DNA from: Gemmatimonadota bacterium
Lineage (GTDB): Bacteria; Gemmatimonadota; Gemmatimonadetes; Gemmatimonadales; Gemmatimonadaceae
DNA: 50,095 nt
Assembly (NCBI GenBank): GCA_025358315.1
Contig: JANYKA010000244.1
Location: 1-50,095 of the forward strand
Direction: 5' to 3'
Within the stretch, counting starts at the first letter, position 1. Each line of letters starts with the position of its first letter. The notes below the pieces were generated by a model. It worked only from the letters and a program-made list of their open reading frames with translations. It was not told where the DNA came from and ran no database searches. Position numbers and translations under genes: made by a program. Of the stretch, positions 10,659 through 21,862 are shown one piece after another.

Positions 10659-10675
10659 ACGGCCGTCCTGCTTGT

Positions 10676-11542
10676 TCACTTCGCCAGTTGCTTGCGTATG
10701 GATTGCAGTTCCCGCCGGCGCGTCGCGCTGGTTTGCGGGTACGCCATCTTCAGTGCGGCAAGCGTATCGAGCACAATCCGTGAAACGATCAACCGGGCGT
10801 TTCGCTTATCGTCCGCGGGCACGACGTACCACGGGGCTTCAGCGGTACTCGTAGCATCGAGACACGTTTCGTACGCCTTCATGTATTGCTTCCAGAACTT
10901 CCGCTCTTCGATGTCGGTGGCGCTGAACTTCCAGTTCTTCTCCGGCTCGTCAATGCGTTCGAGCAACCGTTTGCGTTGCTCCTCTTTCGAGACGTGCAGG
11001 TAGAACTTGATGATGCGGGTACCGTTGGCGTCGAGATGCTTTTCCAAATCAACGATGGAGCGATACCGCTCATGCCAAACCGCCTTCATGTCGGGCGTCG
11101 CCGGCAGCCATTCGCTGCGGAGAATCTCCGGGTGCACCCGGGCAATCAGCACCTCTTCGTAATATGACCGGTTGAAGATTCCGATGCGTCCTCGCTCCGG
11201 AAGATTGCGAGTGGTGCGCCAGAGAAAATCATGTTGCAACTCGGTGTGGTTGGGGTGCTTAAAGCTGTAAACCTGACAGCCCTGCGGATTCACCCCGGAC
11301 ATCACATGCTTGATGGCGCCATCTTTCCCCGCCGCATCCATCGCCTGAAAAATCAACAGAACCGCATAACGATTCGATGCATAGAGGAGCTGTTGCTGCG
11401 CACTGAGTTGTGAAACATGGTCGGCCTGGAGCCCATGGTAATCATCCTTCGACGCGTAGACGGGCTTCACCTTCGTCGGCCATTTGCGAAGGTCGACCTT
11501 GTCGCCTTCGCGCACACGGAAATCCGAAGAATTTATTTTCAT
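10676..11542 (-). CDS. ppk2: Polyphosphate kinase 2 family protein
   Basis: [48 protein letters not shown]. Confidence 0.93.
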   Translation of the reverse strand: MKINSSDFRVREGDKVDLRKWPTKVKPVYASKDDYHGLQADHVSQLSAQQQLLYASNRYAVLLIFQAMDAAGKDGAIKHVMSGVNPQGCQVYSFKHPNHTELQHDFLWRTTRNLPERGRIGIFNRSYYEEVLIARVHPEILRSEWLPATPDMKAVWHERYRSIVDLEKHLDANGTRIIKFYLHVSKEEQRKRLLERIDEPEKNWKFSATDIEERKFWKQYMKAYETCLDATSTAEAPWYVVPADDKRNARLIVSRIVLDTLAALKMAYPQTSATRRRELQSIRKQLAK

Positions 11543-11602
11543 TGTCGTCCTGTTCGGCGGTGCCCGCCGGTATGGTCACGTGACGATGCTGCGTATCCCT
11601 GA

Positions 11603-12328
11603 CTATGGTGCGACAATCACCCCGATTTGTCGTCCCGTATCACCGGCGCGGTGGGAGAAAAAGCGGTCGTTGTCGCAGCGCGTGCAGAACGGACTCGCGC
11701 TGACGCGGTGTACGCCGGCCTCCTTCGCCTGCTCGGCCAGCAACGCCCGCAGGTCAACATGCCGGTGCCGTACGGTTTGCCATCCTGTGAGTTGCTCAAA
11801 TACGTCTGGGCTCACTTCGTAGCAGCGGCCACAGATGGCCGGCCCGAGGTGAACCGCGAGGTCGGCTGACTCGAAGTGCAGCGCACGGAGGCGTGCCAAG
11901 GCTTTGCGCACAAACCCTGCGGCGGTCCCGCGCCATCCGGCATGCAACAGCCCGACCAGGCCCGACGGGTGTGCAATAAACACCGGCACACAATCCGCGA
12001 CTGTCACCGCGAGCGCCGTGCCACGCGACAAGGCAACATGGCCATCGGCGTTCTCCACCCGAAGCCAGCCCGCCCTACCGTCCGCATGCTCAATCATCGT
12101 GGTGCCATGCACCTGCCTGGCACTGGCGAGCCTCGGCACGGCCGGTGCGCTCGCGCTGAACTCGTGCTGCAGTGCGTTCCAGCGGCCTAATGCGAGTTTG
12201 TCCGGTGTTGGCTCGGCGAGTCCGTAATCGCCAGCCGAACGGGTCGTAACGAATGCCGCGATGCCGAACGCGGCGAAGTCGTCAATCGGCTCGCGGAGCG
12301 GAAGTTGTTCCGGCTCCGCGGCCGTCAC
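11603..12328 (-). CDS. pgeF: Polyphenol oxidase / peptidoglycan editing factor family (YfiH/PgeF)
   Basis: [47 protein letters not shown]. Confidence 0.9.
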   Translation of the reverse strand: MTAAEPEQLPLREPIDDFAAFGIAAFVTTRSAGDYGLAEPTPDKLALGRWNALQHEFSASAPAVPRLASARQVHGTTMIEHADGRAGWLRVENADGHVALSRGTALAVTVADCVPVFIAHPSGLVGLLHAGWRGTAAGFVRKALARLRALHFESADLAVHLGPAICGRCYEVSPDVFEQLTGWQTVRHRHVDLRALLAEQAKEAGVHRVSASPFCTRCDNDRFFSHRAGDTGRQIGVIVAP

Positions 12329-13620
12329 GGGCGGCCATCCCCGACGCGCCGAATGTTTGCACCAAGTGCATTCAGGCGTTCGTCAATCCGCTCGTACCCG
12401 CGATCGATCTGGCCGACGTTGTTGATGGTGCTCGTCCCCTGGGCACACAAGGCGGCAATGAGCATCGCCATGCCAGCGCGAATGTCCGGACTCTCCACGG
12501 TCGCGCCGCGCAATTCGCTGGGACCAGCGACGAGTGCCCGGTGCGGATCACAGAGCACGATCCGCGCCCCCATACCCACCAGCTTGTCAACGAAGAACAT
12601 CCGCGATTCGAACATCTTTTCATGCATCAGGATGATGCCTTTGCATTGCGTGGCGGCGACAATCGCAATCGACATCACGTCCGCCGGGAACGCCGGCCAC
12701 GGCTGATCTTCGAGTTTTGGAACGTGTCCGCCGAGGTCACTCTGGATTTCCATGGCCTGCATCGCCGGCACGATCAGATCATCACCTTCCGCACGTGTCG
12801 TGATGCCCAAACGCTCAAACCCAAGACGAATAGACCGGAGGTGCTCCACGCCGGCACGTTCAATCCGCAATTCGGAGCGTGTCACGGCAGCAAGTCCGAT
12901 GAACGATCCCACTTCAATATGATCGGGACCGATTTCGTGCGTTCCGCCTGTGAGTGGCGCTCCGCCGTGAATCGTCAGCAGGTTGGTGCCAATCCCCGCG
13001 ATCTTTGCGCCGAGCGTGACGAGAAACCGGCAGAGGTCCTGGACGTGCGGTTCACTCGCTGCATTGCGAAGGGTGGTAGTGCCCGTGGCCGCGACGGCCG
13101 CCATCACAGCGTTCTCCGTACCGGTCACGCTCGGCTCGTCGAGAAACACATCGGCGCCGCGGAGCCCTGTCGTACTGAAGGCAATACGGTCGGTAAACTC
13201 ATGCGCCGCGCCGAGCTCGGCGAGCGCGAGAAAGTGTGTATCGAGGCGGCGACGGCCGATCACATCACCTCCGGGCGGAGACAGCTCCACGCGACCGCAC
13301 CGCGCCAGCAACGGAGCGGCCAGCAAAATCGACGCCCGGATACGGGCGCACATCGCCGCATCTAGCGAGCTGGCATTCACCGTCTTTGCGTGGATGTGGA
13401 GCGTGTTACGGCCCTTCCATTCGGCCTGCGCGCCCGTCGTTTTGATGAGGTCAACCAGCGTTTCGATGTCGCGAATACGCGGCACGTTCTCCAGCGTTAC
13501 CGGGTGCTCGGTGAGGAGTGCCGCGGCGACGATCGGGAGTGCGGCATTCTTGTTGCCGCTCGGACGAATAGTACCGGAGAGGCGACGGCCTCCCTCAACG
13601 ATGAATTGGTCGGCAGGCAT
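12325..13620 (-). CDS. murA: UDP-N-acetylglucosamine 1-carboxyvinyltransferase
   Basis: [31 protein letters not shown]; 431 aa. Confidence 0.96.
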   Translation of the reverse strand: MPADQFIVEGGRRLSGTIRPSGNKNAALPIVAAALLTEHPVTLENVPRIRDIETLVDLIKTTGAQAEWKGRNTLHIHAKTVNASSLDAAMCARIRASILLAAPLLARCGRVELSPPGGDVIGRRRLDTHFLALAELGAAHEFTDRIAFSTTGLRGADVFLDEPSVTGTENAVMAAVAATGTTTLRNAASEPHVQDLCRFLVTLGAKIAGIGTNLLTIHGGAPLTGGTHEIGPDHIEVGSFIGLAAVTRSELRIERAGVEHLRSIRLGFERLGITTRAEGDDLIVPAMQAMEIQSDLGGHVPKLEDQPWPAFPADVMSIAIVAATQCKGIILMHEKMFESRMFFVDKLVGMGARIVLCDPHRALVAGPSELRGATVESPDIRAGMAMLIAALCAQGTSTINNVGQIDRGYERIDERLNALGANIRRVGDGRP

Positions 13621-13705
13621 GTGGTTGGAAACGGGGAACTGAAGTCGCGGGCTCCTGAAGGATGCCCGTTGGCGAAGTACACAGCAAGTTCTTGCGCAGC
13701 GTTGC

Positions 13706-13734
13706 TTGACCCTGTGCGCCGCGCTGTCTACGAT
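13706..13734 (+). promoter_or_regulatory. Putative promoter of the DUF948-like gene (possibly leaderless)
   Basis: TTGACC (13706-13711), 17 nt, TACGAT (13729-13734); ATG begins 6 nt after the end of the -10 box. Confidence 0.65.
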
Positions 13735-13739
13735 CAGAT

Positions 13740-14405
13740 ATGACGATTCTTACGGCTTCAGCGGCACAGTGGCTTTTCCAGGCTGCTGCCGGCGGGCGCG
13801 ACACCCTTCTCGTGCGACCGCTGCCGCCGATTCGGACGACGTTCGAGCAAGTCGTGTTCATCGCCTCTGGCATCACGTCTGTACTAACGCTTTTGCTGGT
13901 CGTGGCGCTGTTTATCGCGCTGATTTGGCTCCGGCGATCCCTCACCGCCGTTGGCGCGAAGCTGAACGCATTGTCGCTCGAGTTGCATCCGCTATTGCAG
14001 CAGGCGGCAGCGGCAAGTCAAAGCGTCAAGCGTACTTCCGACCTGATCCGCGAAGATGTCTCGACCATGCATGAGGCCATTCACGAGACCAGTGCGCGCG
14101 TGCGCGAGACCGTCGGTAATCTCGCCGACCGCGTGGACGATTTCACCGATTTGCTGGGCAAGGTTCACCATACCGCGGATTCGGTCGTGGATATTGCCGG
14201 TAGCACGATCAAGGGGCTGGCCTGGGGTGCACGGGCGCTGCGTGATCGGCGGCGCAAACGCAAAGATCGGCTCCGCAGCAAGAAGCGCGAGGCGGATTCC
14301 GACGATGACCTGGAGCTCGATGCGAAGGACGAGGCACCCGCGCTTGAGACGAAGAAACAGCGCCGCGTGCGGCGCTCGCGCGAAGAGACGAGTGATCTGG
14401 ATTAG
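13740..14405 (+). CDS. Membrane-anchored DUF948-like protein
   Basis: One N-terminal TM segment followed by a helical region resembling DUF948 proteins, and a charged C-terminus. Confidence 0.6.
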   Translation: MTILTASAAQWLFQAAAGGRDTLLVRPLPPIRTTFEQVVFIASGITSVLTLLLVVALFIALIWLRRSLTAVGAKLNALSLELHPLLQQAAAASQSVKRTSDLIREDVSTMHEAIHETSARVRETVGNLADRVDDFTDLLGKVHHTADSVVDIAGSTIKGLAWGARALRDRRRKRKDRLRSKKREADSDDDLELDAKDEAPALETKKQRRVRRSREETSDLD

Positions 14406-14424
14406 GCGGAACCGCAGGCGAATC

Positions 14425-15357
14425 ATGCATCGCAAGATTGCACTGACCGGAATCGTCGTTACGGCGCTGTTGCTGATTGCGTTGTTGCCGACGAACGCGT
14501 GGGCGTGGACGCCAGGCACGCACATCCTGCTTGGCGAAGCAGTACTCCGCTCGGCCGCCCTGCTCCCCTCCGCATTGGCGGCGCTATTGCAGGCCCATCC
14601 GCGGGATTTCCTGTATGGCTCGATTGCCGCGGATACGAGCATCGCCAAGAAATACGCACGGTTCGGCCGCCACTGTCATTCGTGGCACGTCGGAACGGAG
14701 ATTCTCGACCGCGCTGAGGCGGAGCCGCTCCGGGCTTTTGCGTATGGGTATCTGGCCCATCTCGCTGCCGACGCGATCGCCCACAACTATTTCGTTCCGC
14801 ACCAACTCGCCGTCACCTCAAGCACCAGCGCGCTGGGGCACAGCTATTGGGAAAGCCGTTTCGAAACACATTTACTGCCGCTCTTCCCGCGCCGGGCGCA
14901 CGAGATCGTCATGCTCGATCATTCGCGCAGTGACGAACACCTCGATCGCATTCTCAGCCCGACCATATTCAGCACGCCAACGAACCGGAAAATTTTTCGT
15001 GGTATGGTTTATGTGACCGATACCGAAAGCTGGCAGCGCATTTTTGGGCTGTTAGCCGAAAATAGCCGATGGGATCTTGAGGAACGGATCGTCGGCAACT
15101 ATCTCGCCCGTTCGTTCGATTTTGTGATGGATTTTCTTTCACGCGATGTGGCGTCGGAGGCCTACGCGCTCGATCCATCCGGCGACCGCGCGCTGCGCAG
15201 CGCCAAACAAATTCGCCGCGCGGCACTCCGCGATGGTGGTGAAGCACAAGTGTTGGCCACCGCGACAGAGCATTTTGGATTGCCCGAGACGCGGCTCACG
15301 TTTGCGCAGCAACTCAACGCGCCGCTTTACTTACCGGCGCGCGCCGCCAAGAGCTGA
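14425..15357 (+). CDS. Secreted zinc-dependent phospholipase C domain protein
   Basis: Signal peptide ending NAWA then WTPGTHILLGEAVL; HCHSWH, GYLAHLAADAIAHNYFVPH resemble Zn_dep_PLPC. Confidence 0.75.
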   Translation: MHRKIALTGIVVTALLLIALLPTNAWAWTPGTHILLGEAVLRSAALLPSALAALLQAHPRDFLYGSIAADTSIAKKYARFGRHCHSWHVGTEILDRAEAEPLRAFAYGYLAHLAADAIAHNYFVPHQLAVTSSTSALGHSYWESRFETHLLPLFPRRAHEIVMLDHSRSDEHLDRILSPTIFSTPTNRKIFRGMVYVTDTESWQRIFGLLAENSRWDLEERIVGNYLARSFDFVMDFLSRDVASEAYALDPSGDRALRSAKQIRRAALRDGGEAQVLATATEHFGLPETRLTFAQQLNAPLYLPARAAKS

Positions 15358-16757
15358 TTCACTTTTTTCGGATCGGCGCGGCCCTTCGATTTTTTCATCA
15401 CGAAGCCGACGAGCACTCCTTGCAGTTTATTTTCGCCGGCACTGAATCGCGCCCCTTCATCCGGATGTTCGGCCCAGACTTCATCGATCCAGGCCACGAG
15501 CGCTGTATCGTCGCCCACCTGCAGGAGACCGTCCCGTTCGGCGATGGCTTTGGGACTTCCACCCTCAAACCGCAAGGTCGCAAACACTGTCTTCGCCGCT
15601 GTATGACTGAGGGTCCCGCGTTTGACCAATGAAATTAATTCGGCAAGCTGCGCCGCGTGCACCGGGAAGGTCGTGATATCGCTTCCCGATTCGTTCAGCG
15701 TGGCGAGGACTTCTCCCATCACCCAATTCGCGGCAAGCTTGCCGTCGTCGGCGGCGCGCGCTACGGCTTCGAAGTAGTCGCCCACGGCGCGACTGGCGGT
15801 GAGGACTTCGGCATCGGCCGCGCTCAGTGCGTATTCAGTCGAGAGTCGCGTCCGGCGCGCTGCCGGCAGTTCCGGCAGCGATGCCTTGATGCGGGCGATG
15901 TCCGCCTCGTCAAGCACCAGCGGCGGAAGATCGGGCTCCGGAAAATACCGATAGTCATGACTACCCTCCTTCGACCGCGAGCCCCGCACCTCGTTTTTGT
16001 GGGCGTCGAACAGCATCGTTTGCTGCACGACCAGCCCTCCAGCATCGTGGACCGCACAGTGTCGGATGAACTCCAGCTCCAGTGCTTTCTCCACATTGGA
16101 AAACGAATTCAGATTCTTGATTTCGGTGCGGGTTCGTAGCGCCGACTCTCCGTGCAACCGTGCGCTGACATTGGCATCGACGCGCAGACTTCCTTCCTCC
16201 ATCGAGCAATCGGACACCTCGGCATACAGCAAAATCTCGCGGAGCGCGCGAAGGTAGGCGCCTGCTTCGGCGCTGCTCCGCATCTCCGGTTCGCTGACAA
16301 TCTCAATTAGCGGCACGCCGGATCGGTTCAGATCGATCGCCGTGAAGCCGGGAAAGCGATCATGCACCGATTTGCCGGCATCCTCTTCCATATGAATGCG
16401 CGTGATGCCAATCGTGTGATTCGGGCCGATCTGGATTGCGCCCCGTTCGGCCAGCGGCTTGTCGAATTGGGAAATCTGATAACCCTTCGGCAGATCGGGG
16501 TAGAAATAATTCTTCCGTGCGAATATCGAACGCTCGTGGACCGTACACCCGACCGCGAGCGCCGCTCGCAACGCCAACTCGACAGCGCGCTCGTTTAATA
16601 CCGGCAGTGCCCCGGGCAGTGCGAGGCAAACCGGACAGGTATTCTCGTTCGGCGCGTCACCGAAGTTGGAGGAGCACCGGCAGAACGCTTTCGTACGCGT
16701 CTTGAGCTGCACGTGCACCTCAAGGCCAATGACCATCTCGTAGCGTTCGTGGCTCAT
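15327..16757 (-). CDS. gatB: Asp-tRNA(Asn)/Glu-tRNA(Gln) amidotransferase subunit GatB
   Basis: [46 protein letters not shown]. Confidence 0.97.
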   Translation of the reverse strand: MSHERYEMVIGLEVHVQLKTRTKAFCRCSSNFGDAPNENTCPVCLALPGALPVLNERAVELALRAALAVGCTVHERSIFARKNYFYPDLPKGYQISQFDKPLAERGAIQIGPNHTIGITRIHMEEDAGKSVHDRFPGFTAIDLNRSGVPLIEIVSEPEMRSSAEAGAYLRALREILLYAEVSDCSMEEGSLRVDANVSARLHGESALRTRTEIKNLNSFSNVEKALELEFIRHCAVHDAGGLVVQQTMLFDAHKNEVRGSRSKEGSHDYRYFPEPDLPPLVLDEADIARIKASLPELPAARRTRLSTEYALSAADAEVLTASRAVGDYFEAVARAADDGKLAANWVMGEVLATLNESGSDITTFPVHAAQLAELISLVKRGTLSHTAAKTVFATLRFEGGSPKAIAERDGLLQVGDDTALVAWIDEVWAEHPDEGARFSAGENKLQGVLVGFVMKKSKGRADPKKVNQLLAARAGK

Positions 16758-18193
16758 CCGTGCGCCTCGGCACCCAGCTCTGCCTCGAGCGCGTACGCGA
16801 TGCGAAACATCGTCGCTTCGTCGAATCGGGCGGCAATCAGTTGCCCGCCAACCGGCAGACCGTCGATGCGACCGATCGGCTGTGACATCGCCGGCACCTC
16901 AGCGAGATTCGCGGTGACGGTGAAGATATCACTCAGGTACATCTCGTACGGATCGGAGATGGCGCCGATCTTGAATGCAGGGGTCGGCGTCGTCGGCGTG
17001 AACAGCGCGTGTACACCGGACGCGAACACCTCGGTGAAATCGCGACTGATCAGTTCGCGCACTTCCATCGCTTTTTTGTAATACGCGTCGTAGTAGCCGG
17101 CGCTGAGTACGTAGGTGCCGAGCAGAATTCGCCGCGTGACTTCGGTACCAAAACCTTTGGAGCGTGTTGCTTCGTACATCGCGCGCATCCCATCGCCTTC
17201 GATACGCAGGCCGTAGCGCACGCCGTCGAATCGTGCGAGGTTCGCGGAGCACTCGGCGGGTGCGATGATATAGTAGACAGGGATCGCGTACTCGGTATGC
17301 GGCAGTGAGACGTCGCGGATCTCGGCGCCACGGGCGCGCAACGCCTCAACGGCCCGGTCGGTACGCTCGCGTGTGGCCGCCGGGAGTGACGGGGGGAAAT
17401 ACTCTTTTGGTTTGCCGATGACGATGCCCTTAAGGTCGCCGGCCGTACTAGAGAACTTCGGAACTGCGCGCCGCACCGACGTCGCGTCGACGGCCGTATC
17501 ATCGCCCGAGATGACTTCCATCGTGCGGGCCGCATCGTCCACGGTGCGGCCAAAGACACCGATATTGTCGAGTGATGAAGCAAACGCCACGAGCCCGAAC
17601 CGGCTGATCCGGCCATACGTCGGCTTAACGCCAACGATGCCGCAGAACGCCGCCGGCTGACGGACCGATCCACCGGTCTCGGAGCCAAGGGCGATTGGCA
17701 CAATGCCCGCGGCAACGGCGGCTGCCGATCCGCCGGACGATCCACCCGGCACGCGCGAGCGGTCCATTGGATTGCGCGATGTGCCGAATGCGCTGTGCTC
17801 GGTCGATGATCCCATGGCGAACTCGTCCATGTTCGACTTCCCGACGAGCACCGCGCCGGCTTCGCGCAGTTTCCGCGCGACAGTGGCCTCGTAAGGACTG
17901 ATGTACCCTTCGAGGATGCGCGACCCACATGAGGTGAAGAGTGTCGGCGTTGCGATATTGTCTTTCAGTACGACCGGAACGCCGGCGAGGGCACCTGATT
18001 TCGTGGCAACGCTGGCCGCGATGCGGGAAACATTGGCGTCAGACGAGAGGATGCAGTTCAATCCGGATGGTCCGGCATCGACCGCACCAGCGCGCGCAAA
18101 ACTTGCCTCAACCATATTTTCAGCGGTGACCGTTCCGTTTTGCACGGCGGCCGTGATGGCCGCCGAGCCGGCCGCGAGTAACGTGGCACTCAC
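16754..18193 (-). CDS. gatA: Amidotransferase subunit GatA
   Basis: Amidase signature [36 protein letters not shown]. Confidence 0.97.
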   Translation of the reverse strand: MSATLLAAGSAAITAAVQNGTVTAENMVEASFARAGAVDAGPSGLNCILSSDANVSRIAASVATKSGALAGVPVVLKDNIATPTLFTSCGSRILEGYISPYEATVARKLREAGAVLVGKSNMDEFAMGSSTEHSAFGTSRNPMDRSRVPGGSSGGSAAAVAAGIVPIALGSETGGSVRQPAAFCGIVGVKPTYGRISRFGLVAFASSLDNIGVFGRTVDDAARTMEVISGDDTAVDATSVRRAVPKFSSTAGDLKGIVIGKPKEYFPPSLPAATRERTDRAVEALRARGAEIRDVSLPHTEYAIPVYYIIAPAECSANLARFDGVRYGLRIEGDGMRAMYEATRSKGFGTEVTRRILLGTYVLSAGYYDAYYKKAMEVRELISRDFTEVFASGVHALFTPTTPTPAFKIGAISDPYEMYLSDIFTVTANLAEVPAMSQPIGRIDGLPVGGQLIAARFDEATMFRIAYALEAELGAEAHG

Positions 18194-18501
18194 GATGCCT
18201 CTCCAGCATCCTCGTGCGTCGCTAAGCGCGGCACCAGAAAAAAGCCGTACTTCATTGCCGGAGCGAATGACTCGCGCGGATGTTGCAATGCGACACTCGG
18301 TGGTTCGTCGGAGCGCAGCGGCATCCCCGGTCGTACGGCGTCAGCCGCGGCAGCAACACCGGCACTGGAGACGCGTTCCAGCACTTCCATCTGCCCGAGG
18401 ATGCCGCTCAACTCTTTCGCGAGCCCTTCGAGTCGGTCTTCAGGCACACCAATGCGGGCGAGGCCGGCAATGTGCCGAACATCGTCTTTCGAAACCGCCA
18501 T
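18190..18501 (-). CDS. gatC: Amidotransferase subunit GatC
   Basis: [36 protein letters not shown]. Confidence 0.92.
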   Translation of the reverse strand: MAVSKDDVRHIAGLARIGVPEDRLEGLAKELSGILGQMEVLERVSSAGVAAAADAVRPGMPLRSDEPPSVALQHPRESFAPAMKYGFFLVPRLATHEDAGEAS

Positions 18502-20762
18502 TATTCGAATCCTCGTTCAAGTCCGGCGAACGCCACGACGAGCCGCTTTCGTCCTACCGCTTCATCATCAAAATCCACCGTCACCTTGGCGTCGCGACCG
18601 GTGCCGGACAGGTCAGCAATGGTGCCGCCGCCGAAGGTCTTGTGCCGCACGCGCTCACCTTTGGTGAACGAAGGCGTGTCCTGTGACATCTCCTCGATCT
18701 GCACGGCGCGCTCGCGCGACGCGTCGCGTCGCCAGGTGCGCGGCCCTTCTTCGTCCCATTCCGCCTGCGGGCGAATCGGACCAGCCATGGCACGCCCACT
18801 GGCTCTCAAACGAATTGTCGGCTGCTGTTCAAGCAGTTTTTCGGCAGCCGCAGTAATAAAGCTCGATGCTTTGGATGGCAGTATCTCGCCGTTCCGGCGC
18901 CGGCTGCGGGCCCACGAAAGATACAATTTTCGCTCGGCACGCGTGATGCCCACATACAGTAAACGCCGCTCTTCTTCGAGCGCGTCGGGGTCGTCAAACG
19001 AACGGCTGAGGGGGAACAGCCCATCTTCGAGTCCGCTAATAAATACGACCGGAAACTCGAGCCCCTTCGCTGTGTGCAACGTCATCATCGTGATCGCATC
19101 AGCCTCAGGACCAAGTTGATCGAGGCCGGCAACGAGCGTGGCCCGCTGCAGAAAATCGTCGAGCGGGCGCTGACTGACTTCCCCGCCGTCTTCGATGACC
19201 GTCTCGACGGCGCTGCGCACGAGTTCCTCGATATTGTTCAACCGCTCCAGACCCTCCGGCCCCTCGGCCTTGAGCGCCGCGGCGTACCCCGTGGCCGCGA
19301 CAATGTCGAGGAGAATTTTATCTACGCTGGCATCGGCGGCCAGCAAGGCGAAACGATCGACGAGCGCCACGAACTCGCGGATCGATTCGCGCGTGCCGGC
19401 GCGCGCGGCTTCGGTGAGTGCCGGACGACGGCACGCCTCGAGGAGCGGCACGCCGGCGTCGGCGGCCGCAATAGCAATCATCTCCACCGTTGTTTCACCA
19501 ATCCCGCGCTTCGGCGCCGCGATGGCGCGACGGAACGCTTCGTCATCGGACGGATTTGCGACGAGGCGGAGCCATGACACCAAATCCTTAATTTCGCGAC
19601 GATCGTAAAACCGCACGGCACCAACCATCCGGTACGGCAGGGCGCGACGGCGGAACGATTCTTCGAACGTGCGGCTCTGCGCGTTTGTGCGATAGAGAAT
19701 CGCCACGCCGCCCAGCGGCTCACCGAACCGCGCGCGCCGGGCGACGATTTCATCGGCAATAGCATCGGCTTCGTCACGATCGTCGAGCGCCGAAATCAAT
19801 GTAACCGGATCGCCGCCCTCGCGTGTCGCCCGGAGTGTCTTGCCGCGGCGACCCGTGTTCTCGGCGATAACCACATTGGCAAGATCGAGGATGGCCTTAG
19901 TGGAGCGGTAGTTTTCCTCGAGCCGCACCACTTTTGCCGCCGGATAGTCACGCTCAAAATCGAGAATATTCCGGACGTCGGCGCCACGCCACCCATAGAT
20001 GGACTGGTCGTCGTCACCGACGACGGCCACGTTGCCGTGCCGTGACGCGAGCAGACGAATTAGCTCGTACTGCGCGTGGTTGGTATCCTGGTATTCATCG
20101 ACCAGCACGTACTTGAATCGCCGTTCGTAGCGCACCCGCACGTCTTCGTTGGCACGCAACAATTCGACGGGAAGCCAAAGCAGATCATCGAACGACACCG
20201 CATTGGCGAGCCGGAACGCGTCGTCCATATCGGCATAGATCGGCGCCACGGCCTTGGCCAGAGGAGTCAGGGCAAGTGTGGCGTACTCGGCGGGCGCGAC
20301 CAGCGCGTTTCGCGCGTCAGAGATTGCTGAGCTGATCGCACGAGGGGCCCACGTTTTTGGAGACACCCGATGCCGCTGCATCAGACGTTTGATCACGGCC
20401 AGGGTGTCGTCTTCGTCGTAGATAGTGAATGCGGAACTGCGCCCGACCAAGGCCGCATTGGCGCGCAACAGTCGTGCCCCAATAGCGTGGAAGGTACCGA
20501 CCCACATTCCCGACGGTGCTTCATCGAGCAGGCGGGTGATGCGTTCCCGCATTTCGCCCGCCGCCTTGTTGGTGAAGGTGACGGCAAGTATCTGGTCGGC
20601 GCGTGCATGTCCGTCACGGATCAGGCGGGCAAGACGCGCCGTGAGCACGCGAGTCTTGCCCGAGCCGGCGCCGGCGAGGACGAGCAGCGGACCTTCAGAA
20701 TGTTCGACGGCTTCGCTCTGGGCGGGGTTCAGCGCAGGAGCGATGGGAGACGACACGGCCAT
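18501..20762 (-). CDS. pcrA: UvrD/PcrA-type ATP-dependent DNA helicase
   Basis: LNPAQSEAV, LAGAGSGKTRVLTARLARLI, VDEYQDTNHAQYELI, GDDDQSIYGWRGA, TAKGLEFPVVFISGLEDGLFP; internal start preferred. Confidence 0.95.
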   Translation of the reverse strand: MAVSSPIAPALNPAQSEAVEHSEGPLLVLAGAGSGKTRVLTARLARLIRDGHARADQILAVTFTNKAAGEMRERITRLLDEAPSGMWVGTFHAIGARLLRANAALVGRSSAFTIYDEDDTLAVIKRLMQRHRVSPKTWAPRAISSAISDARNALVAPAEYATLALTPLAKAVAPIYADMDDAFRLANAVSFDDLLWLPVELLRANEDVRVRYERRFKYVLVDEYQDTNHAQYELIRLLASRHGNVAVVGDDDQSIYGWRGADVRNILDFERDYPAAKVVRLEENYRSTKAILDLANVVIAENTGRRGKTLRATREGGDPVTLISALDDRDEADAIADEIVARRARFGEPLGGVAILYRTNAQSRTFEESFRRRALPYRMVGAVRFYDRREIKDLVSWLRLVANPSDDEAFRRAIAAPKRGIGETTVEMIAIAAADAGVPLLEACRRPALTEAARAGTRESIREFVALVDRFALLAADASVDKILLDIVAATGYAAALKAEGPEGLERLNNIEELVRSAVETVIEDGGEVSQRPLDDFLQRATLVAGLDQLGPEADAITMMTLHTAKGLEFPVVFISGLEDGLFPLSRSFDDPDALEEERRLLYVGITRAERKLYLSWARSRRRNGEILPSKASSFITAAAEKLLEQQPTIRLRASGRAMAGPIRPQAEWDEEGPRTWRRDASRERAVQIEEMSQDTPSFTKGERVRHKTFGGGTIADLSGTGRDAKVTVDFDDEAVGRKRLVVAFAGLERGFE

Positions 20763-20950
20763 ACGACAAAAGTAACTCCGGTCAGCCGTCGAAGCACCGA
20801 TGAGTCCAGAACCGAAGTCGCATGCACCGGAACGCGCCATCGCACAGCAAGAACATTCATCAATGGCCGCATATCGCGCATAGTAGCCGGTTCTGACGCA
20901 TAGTCTTGCACTGGCCCTTCCTCTTTGGCGCCGCTCCGCTACGCTCACAC

Positions 20951-21862
20951 ATGACTTCCATTCGCATCATCGGCGTCCCAATGGACCTTGGCGCCAGCCG
21001 CCGCGGCGTCGACATGGGCCCGTTCGCCATCCGTTACACCGACTTGCGCGCCCGCCTCGAACGACTCGGCCACACCGTCGAAGACGCGGGGAACATTACC
21101 GTCCCATTCCGCGAGGACGCCGAACGCGGTGCCCAGCGCGGAGCGCGTTTTCTTGGTGCGATCACGGAGGTGTGCGGCAAAGTCGCAACGGAAACACGCT
21201 CGGCGCTTGCCGCCGGCGCCCGTCCGTTAGTGTTGGGGGGTGACCATTCATTAGCCGCCGGATCTATCGCTGGCGCATCGGCACATTTTGCCGATCAAGG
21301 TGAAAAGATCGGCGTGATTTGGATTGATGCACACGGTGATCTGCACACGCCCGGATCGTCGCGATCCGGCAATGTGCACGGGATGCCGCTCGCGCATCTG
21401 CTCGGTCATGGCGATCAGGGACTGTCCGGCATCGGCGGGCAGACGCCGGCCGTCCAACCCGAGCACGTGGTGCTGGTTGGCACTCGTGACCTCGATGTGC
21501 CGGAGCGCAAGCACACAGCCGAGTGGAAACTCGCCACGCTGACGATGCGTGCGCTCGACGAACGCGGGGTGCGCAGCGTCATGGATGAGGCCATCGCGAT
21601 CGCATCGAAGGGCACTGCCGGCATTTGGGTGTCGTTCGATATGGATGCCGTCGATCCGGGCGCGGCGCCCGGCGTCGGCACGGCCGTCCCGGGCGGAATG
21701 ACATACCGAGAAGCGCACCTCGTGATGGAAATGCTGGCCGATTCCGGAAAGATTCTCGGGATCGACCTGGTCGAAGTGAATCCGGTACTTGATGAGCGGA
21801 ATCGCACTGCTGAGGTGGCGACCGCGTTGCTGTTGAGCGCGTTCGGCCAGCGGATTCTATGA
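20951..21862 (+). CDS. rocF: Arginase
   Basis: GVPMDLGASRRGVDMGP, LGGDHSLAAGS, WIDAHGDLHTP, SFDMDAVDPGAAPGVGT. Confidence 0.95.
   Translation: MTSIRIIGVPMDLGASRRGVDMGPFAIRYTDLRARLERLGHTVEDAGNITVPFREDAERGAQRGARFLGAITEVCGKVATETRSALAAGARPLVLGGDHSLAAGSIAGASAHFADQGEKIGVIWIDAHGDLHTPGSSRSGNVHGMPLAHLLGHGDQGLSGIGGQTPAVQPEHVVLVGTRDLDVPERKHTAEWKLATLTMRALDERGVRSVMDEAIAIASKGTAGIWVSFDMDAVDPGAAPGVGTAVPGGMTYREAHLVMEMLADSGKILGIDLVEVNPVLDERNRTAEVATALLLSAFGQRIL

Noticed and set aside
12253-13365. 370-aa plus-strand ORF
   Set aside because: Antisense to murA; low-complexity Arg/His-rich translation.
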